Assembly (NCBI RefSeq): GCF_000242255.2 | Contig: NC_017033.1 | Location: 3,235,110-3,299,109, forward strand | DNA from: Frateuria aurantia DSM 6220 | GTDB lineage: Bacteria > Pseudomonadota > Gammaproteobacteria > Xanthomonadales > Rhodanobacteraceae | Direction of reading: 5' to 3' | DNA: 64,000 bases | In this document: positions 59,928-64,000 of the stretch, piece after piece | Position numbering within the stretch: the first letter of the stretch is position 1 | How the letters are laid out: every line of letters begins with the position of its first letter | Program-made: the position numbers and the translations under genes | The notes under the pieces: model-generated | What the model saw: the letters and a program-made list of their open reading frames with translations, nothing else | Told to the model about the DNA's origin: nothing | The model's database searches: none

Positions 59928-60683
59928 TCAGTCCAGATCCATCGCCAGCTGCTGTCGGCGGCGCTCACGCTGGACCTGCACCACCAGCTGGGACAGGCGC
60001 CGGGATACCGCCGGCTCCACCTGCAAAAAATGGATGCCGATCATGAAGGCTTCCTGCCGGTTCAGCTCCACCGCATGGCGAACTTCGCCGGCCACCTCGA
60101 AGGCCGTCAGGCCTTGCGGTTCGATCCGCAGCTGCAGCCGCTGCCTGGAAGCGGCCCATTCCAGCGGCGCACCCACCTTGATCATGAACCGGCAGCCATG
60201 CTCGGACACATCGAGCATCTCGCCTTCGGCGACCACTGCACCGTCCTCGTCCAAAATCGCCAGCGGCGGTGCCTGACCAATCAGAAAGCTGGCGCGAAAG
60301 GAGCGCCGCCGCTGCATGTAGCGGATTTCCGCCGGCAGCGGAAGCCAATGGCAGGGCAGCCCATCCAGCACCCCGCCCTGCAGGGTGCCGGCAGGAATCT
60401 GCCAGTAACTGGGACCGGCATCGCTCTGGGCCGACATGGTCAGGCCCGGCGCATGCCGCAGCAGATTGTTGCCGTCCAGCGGCACGACTTCATCGATGGC
60501 CATCCGCCCGGTCTGGCGGTCGATCTGCAACAGGCTGCTGCGATAACGCTGGCCGCCGCCCATCGACAGCATCAGCACGGCCTTGGCCTTTTGCAGCCGG
60601 ACCAGGTGCATGTAAATCTCGGCGGGAACCGTCAGATACTGCGGCTCGACATCACCATCAGCGGAGGAGGACACGCTCGTCAT
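59928..60683 (-). CDS. PilZ-domain c-di-GMP effector (YcgR-like)
   Basis: 251-residue protein with an N-terminal YcgR-type domain (about 15-125) and a C-terminal PilZ domain (about 130-235). The c-di-GMP-binding motifs are both present: RRRSFR (RxxxR) and DVSEHGCRF (DxSxxG). In YcgR this binding slows the flagellar motor; whether this protein acts on flagella, pili or something else is not shown by the neighbours. The start is ATG 60683 with AAAGG just upstream; a TTG at 60701 would add six residues. It follows the YgjP-type gene on the same strand. Confidence 0.87.
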   Translation of the reverse strand: MTSVSSSADGDVEPQYLTVPAEIYMHLVRLQKAKAVLMLSMGGGQRYRSSLLQIDRQTGRMAIDEVVPLDGNNLLRHAPGLTMSAQSDAGPSYWQIPAGTLQGGVLDGLPCHWLPLPAEIRYMQRRRSFRASFLIGQAPPLAILDEDGAVVAEGEMLDVSEHGCRFMIKVGAPLEWAASRQRLQLRIEPQGLTAFEVAGEVRHAVELNRQEAFMIGIHFLQVEPAVSRRLSQLVVQVQRERRRQQLAMDLD

Positions 60684-60794
60684 ACCTTTACTCTGAAACA
60701 ACCCTGTTCATGGCAACGACACCGGAACGGCCATGACCGCGACGATCTCGGTACCCACTTCGACCTCACCCGTTTGCACGGACGAGGCCTCCCA

Positions 60795-61562
60795 TCACGG
60801 CGACGGTACCGCCACCCATCGCTCCATTTCGGCCTTCAGACGCGCGCCATGTTGGCGCAGCCACTGTCTTTGCTCACGCCATTGCGGCAACAGCGCCCCC
60901 ACCTCGGCCCAGAACCGCGGCGAATGATTGCGTACCCGCAGATGGCACAGCTCGTGCACCAGCACATAGCGCAAAGCCTCCGTCGGAGCCATCGCCAGAC
61001 TCAGATCCAGGTTGACTCTATCACGAGTGTCGAGGCTGCCCCACAGACTCTTGAGACGGCGCACCTGCAAGGCGGATGGCGCACGCCCCAGACGTGCCGT
61101 GTAGAACCCCAGATCCCGGGCCACGTCACGCCGCAGCTGGGCCTCGAAAAAACTGGCCAGCAAGCCCCGCACGACCCGCCGCGGCTGGACCTGGCGCTCG
61201 GGCAGTCCCAGCCACAGACAGTCCTCTCGCCGTTCGACGCGGGGGAAAGCGCTGCTTTCCCACAGCAAGGGCACGTTCCGGCCCCGCAACAGAATCTCGG
61301 CCGGCACCCCGGGCTGCCAGTCCGCCACGGCACCGGCCGACAGTTGCAGCTCCTGCAGCTTGGCCTGCAGCCAGTCGACATGAGCGGCCAGAAAGCCCTG
61401 CAGATCCGCCGCCCGCGTCCCGGGCGGATAGGACAGACGGGCACCGCCGGAAGACACCGTCAAGCGCAACCGACGCGAGCGCGGATGGGGCATCGGCCGC
61501 ACTTCAATGAGCTCGCCATCGGAGCTCATGGCATACAGCCGCGGCGGTGCAAGGGTATTCAT
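60795..61562 (-). CDS. YgjP-type zinc metalloprotease (M48/SprT-like)
   Basis: 255-residue DUF45/YgjP-family protein. The zinc motif HELCH (203-207) is followed by His213 in RNHSPRFW, the usual spacing of this family. Upstream segments KSLWGSLDTRDRVNLDLSLAMAP and RSRRLRLTVSSGGARLSYP match it. Function in the cell is unknown for most members. It lies 21 bp after rdgC on the same strand and is likely co-transcribed with it. ATG 61529 is a possible later start. Confidence 0.88.
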   Translation of the reverse strand: MNTLAPPRLYAMSSDGELIEVRPMPHPRSRRLRLTVSSGGARLSYPPGTRAADLQGFLAAHVDWLQAKLQELQLSAGAVADWQPGVPAEILLRGRNVPLLWESSAFPRVERREDCLWLGLPERQVQPRRVVRGLLASFFEAQLRRDVARDLGFYTARLGRAPSALQVRRLKSLWGSLDTRDRVNLDLSLAMAPTEALRYVLVHELCHLRVRNHSPRFWAEVGALLPQWREQRQWLRQHGARLKAEMERWVAVPSP

Positions 61563-61583
61563 CCCGACGACCGCCGTCCGGCC

Positions 61584-62501
61584 TCAGGCGTCCTGCGGCC
61601 GCGGCAGGCTGAACCAGGTTTCCAGCTGGGCCAGCAGACGTTCCAGTTCCAGCGTCAGCAAGGCAAAGCGCGCATCCATCTCGGCGCCGGCATCGGCGGG
61701 GCTGTCACCCAGTTCGTCCAGCACCGCATCCAGAAATTTCAGCTTGCGCAGCACCAGGTCTTCGCCCAGCACGAAACTGATCCGGTCGTCAAAGACCAGG
61801 CCCAGCTGAAAGACCTGCTTGCCATTGCGCAGATGCTCCTTGACCTCTTCGCTGTCCAGATCCTGCCGTCGGCAGCGGGCAATCGCCCCGGTGGCGGTGG
61901 CCGGATCACGCAGTTCGCATTCATCGCCCAGACTCAGGCCGGCCGGCAGGCTGCCATTGGCCAGCCAGTCCGTCATCAGCACCCGCGGACCTTCCTCCGG
62001 TGCCAGCGGCAGGGCAGGGAAACTGCCCAGCGCTTCGCGGATCTGGCTGACGGCGTTTTCGGCGCTCTTGCGGCTGGAGGTGTCCAGCACCAGCCAGCCG
62101 TTGGCACGGTCGGCATAGACCGGCAGCCGCGACTGGCGCACGAAAGCCCGCGGCAGCAGTTCGGTGAGAATGTCTTCCTTCAGCTTCTTGCGTTCGCGGC
62201 CACTGACCTTGCGCCCCTCTTCCTCGGTGATATGTTCGATCCGGCGGGCCAGCTCGTCGTTGATCACCGCCGCGGGCAGGATCTTGTCTTCGCCACCGGG
62301 ATGCAGCAGCACGCAGCGCTTGACCACATGGGTCAGCGGCGCCTCCTCGCCACGCCCCACCGGCGGCACGAAGCCGCGACTGAACGATTCCATCGGGCCG
62401 CACGGGCGCAGCCGATGTTCGGCCAGCGCCTCGTCGAGCCGCGACAGATCGTCGGCCACGGCGGGAGAAAAGCGGAACAAGGTGAGATTGCGGAAGAACA
62501 T
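61584..62501 (-). CDS. rdgC: Recombination-associated protein RdgC
   Basis: 305-residue nucleoid-associated protein that forms a ring on DNA and restrains RecA. The N-terminus MFFRNLTLFRF and the segments FVPPVGRGEE, LPAAVINDEL, TEEEGRKVSGRERKKLKE and PLPRAFVRQSRL-like sequence match E. coli RdgC in order. The ATG at 62501 has GAGG six bases upstream. It is the first gene of a minus-strand unit with the YgjP-type gene, divergent from the PhyH gene with 243 bp between starts. Confidence 0.95.
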   Translation of the reverse strand: MFFRNLTLFRFSPAVADDLSRLDEALAEHRLRPCGPMESFSRGFVPPVGRGEEAPLTHVVKRCVLLHPGGEDKILPAAVINDELARRIEHITEEEGRKVSGRERKKLKEDILTELLPRAFVRQSRLPVYADRANGWLVLDTSSRKSAENAVSQIREALGSFPALPLAPEEGPRVLMTDWLANGSLPAGLSLGDECELRDPATATGAIARCRRQDLDSEEVKEHLRNGKQVFQLGLVFDDRISFVLGEDLVLRKLKFLDAVLDELGDSPADAGAEMDARFALLTLELERLLAQLETWFSLPRPQDA

Positions 62502-62744
62502 AGTGCCTCGGCTGCCTGCAGCGATAAGCGCCGACCCGGATGCGTCGGCCAAGTCCCTCATCATACCCGTTGGGATGCTCCAGTGACGTGGCCGCGTCGG
62601 TATCGGCCAGTATTGCAGCCCCCTGGTGTCGGTCCTTCGGCTCATGGGAGCACGCGCTCCGACGGCCTTCCCGCACGGCATCGCACAGCCATGTGACCGT
62701 GCCGCTACAATACCTGCGGCCACTGTTGCAGTTCAGGACCCGCC

Positions 62745-63803
62745 ATGTCTTCCGCCACCCGCGATGTACTGAAATCGGCCTTGATGACGCCGATCTGGGC
62801 TGCCGCCCTGTTGACCGGCGCCAAATCCTTTGTCGACAACCCCCTGATCGGCTCGCCCCGCCTCAATCGGGCCGGCCTGCACGCAGGCCGGGTTCGGCTG
62901 GCCCATGCTCTGGCCGCTCAACGCCGCCGCAAACTGCAGCACCGGCTGACCGCCAGCGACCGCGAGGCTTTCGAGCGGCAGGGCTTTATTGTCCGCGAAC
63001 AGGCCTTGCCCGCTCAGGCGTTCGCCCGTTTGCGGGAGGAGGTGCTGGGTCAGGCCTTTCCGTCGCGGGAAATGCTGCAAGGCGATGCCGTCACCCGCCG
63101 CATCGCGATCAATCCGGATTTTCTGCAACAGGCACCGGTCACCCGGGCTTTTCTGCAAGGCCCCTTGTGGAACGGGCTGGCCGATTATGTAGGCAGTTAT
63201 CGGCAAACACCGATGGCCTATGTGCAGACCATTCTGTCCCATGTTCATGGTCACCCCGAAGCCGATCCGCAACTGCAATTTCATGCCGATGCCTTCCATC
63301 CCACGGTCAAGGCCTGGCTGTTTCTGGAAGATGTCGCCGACGAAGATGGCCCCTTCTGCTACGTGCCCGGTTCGCATCGGCTGACACCGCAACGCCTGGC
63401 CTGGGAACAGGCCTGCAGCGAACAGGTCGGCCAGCTCGACCGCCTGTCCTCGCGCGGCTCGCTGCGCGCCTCCCCGGAGGCGCGAGCAGCCATGGGCTTG
63501 CCGGAACCGGTGCGGCTGGCGGTGCCGGCCAATACCCTGATCGTAGCCGACACCTTCGGTTTCCATGCCCGGGGCGCTGCCAGCCGTCCGTCACGGCGTG
63601 TCGAGCTGTGGGGCTATGGCCGGCGCAATCCCTTTCTGCCATGGGCCGGGCTGGATCCGGGCTCCCTGCCCTGGATCGCGCCCCGCCGCATCGACGGCTA
63701 CTGGCGCTGGCTGAGCTTCTGCGAGCAGCGCCTGCATCGCCCCATCGCCTGGCGCGATGTCGGCCTGCAATATGCCGGAGATTCCCGCAGCAGTTTCGGC
63801 TGA
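62745..63803 (+). CDS. PhyH-family Fe(II)/2-oxoglutarate dioxygenase
   Basis: 352-residue protein. The phytanoyl-CoA dioxygenase-like core (about 70-300) has the metal triad His180 and Asp182 (FHADAFH) and His274 (FHARGAA), followed by an arginine in SRRVEL that should bind 2-oxoglutarate. AWLFLEDVADEDGPFCYVPGSHRL is the characteristic jelly-roll segment. The N-terminal 60 residues are an unmatched extension. Substrate is unknown; family members hydroxylate fatty acids, lipids or small metabolites. The stop is 20 bp from the stop of the partial gene at the window edge. Confidence 0.85.
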   Translation: MSSATRDVLKSALMTPIWAAALLTGAKSFVDNPLIGSPRLNRAGLHAGRVRLAHALAAQRRRKLQHRLTASDREAFERQGFIVREQALPAQAFARLREEVLGQAFPSREMLQGDAVTRRIAINPDFLQQAPVTRAFLQGPLWNGLADYVGSYRQTPMAYVQTILSHVHGHPEADPQLQFHADAFHPTVKAWLFLEDVADEDGPFCYVPGSHRLTPQRLAWEQACSEQVGQLDRLSSRGSLRASPEARAAMGLPEPVRLAVPANTLIVADTFGFHARGAASRPSRRVELWGYGRRNPFLPWAGLDPGSLPWIAPRRIDGYWRWLSFCEQRLHRPIAWRDVGLQYAGDSRSSFG

Positions 63804-63822
63804 GGCCCCACCGGCAGCGGCT

Positions 63823-64000
63823 TCAGCCGCCGCTACCGACCCTTGCCGGGTGCCGGAACAGGCCACGCTGCCGCCAGACGCGCAGCTGATCAGGCACCTC
63901 GGCCGCCGCGGCAAGCTCGGCCATCCGCTCGGGCTCAGGCTCGAAATCCGCCTCGGCTTCGTGCAGCCACAGCAAAGGATAGGGAATATGGATGGCCCGT
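63823..64000 (-). CDS. Unrecognised protein, 3' end only
   Basis: Partial gene running off the window. The visible C-terminal 58 residues (ending RHPARVGSGG) include a PYPLLWLHEAEADFEPEPER stretch followed by a helix-like Ala-rich part. The frame is open to the edge with a TGA at 63823-63825 and converges on the PhyH-family gene. I do not recognise the family. Codon use (G/C at third positions) fits a real gene. Confidence 0.55.
   Translation of the reverse strand, partial: RAIHIPYPLLWLHEAEADFEPEPERMAELAAAAEVPDQLRVWRQRGLFRHPARVGSGG

Noticed and set aside
63591-63914. 107-codon minus-strand frame overlapping the end of the PhyH gene
   Set aside because: It overlaps a supported gene; the real minus-strand gene at the edge uses another frame ending at 63823.

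Overview
The window is a GC-rich (clearly above 60% by eye), tightly packed piece of a gammaproteobacterial chromosome. The gene inventory points to the Xanthomonadales, most likely a Rhodanobacteraceae-type organism such as Dyella, Frateuria or Rhodanobacter. The clues are octaprenyl-diphosphate synthase, DbpA, RdgC, LpxO-like hydroxylase, tandem S10 peptidases, an LTA4-hydrolase-type M1 peptidase and a short chaperone/usher cluster. This assignment is an inference from gene content. I see no rRNA, tRNA, CRISPR array, insertion sequence or prophage.

Layout. 1-6400: a membrane diguanylate cyclase; a divergent nitric-oxide module (flavohaemoglobin hmp and its NorR-type activator, with a sigma-54 promoter and two NorR sites readable between them); an HAAAP amino-acid transporter; a DOPA 4,5-dioxygenase-family protein with a Tat-like signal. 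6600-13800: dgt, a lower-GC hipBA toxin-antitoxin pair, glmS, a cystathionine beta-synthase and a small DUF465 protein. 13900-21000: two DUF4398-type envelope proteins, pgk, ispB, an MFS transporter and a TonB-dependent receptor. 21600-30800: cutA, gltBD, an EnvC-like amidase activator and a CtpA-type S41 protease. 30900-36000: a DUF3300 lipoprotein, tatABC, a SYLF-domain protein and hemH. 36000-41400: a four-gene chaperone/usher fimbrial operon (pilin, chaperone, usher, adhesin) behind a promoter with a CRP/Clp-like site. 41450-46900: two divergent ABC transporter units, one of them coupled to an exported alpha/beta hydrolase. 46980-51700: ndh, dbpA, glutaminyl cyclase and lpxO. 51800-59900: exported hydrolases (two S10 carboxypeptidases, a Tat-type acid phosphatase/phospholipase, an M1 aminopeptidase) and a membrane-anchored alpha/beta hydrolase. 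59900-64000: a PilZ protein, a YgjP-type metalloprotease, rdgC, a PhyH-family dioxygenase and the 3' end of an unrecognised gene.

How it fits together. Most genes are housekeeping or envelope functions in short operons. Several convergent or trailing gene ends carry long perfect GC hairpins without a U tract. The best-supported regulatory system is NorR/sigma-54 control of hmp. The tat operon could serve the two Tat-type substrates seen here (the dioxygenase-family protein and the acid phosphatase). The accessory parts are hipBA, the fimbrial operon, the ABC-hydrolase operon and the secreted hydrolase run. I found no clearly unprecedented system. The most unusual observations are the exported-looking DOPA dioxygenase, the ABC exporter/hydrolase operon opposite a second exporter, and the S10 pair with a near-identical 77-bp block.
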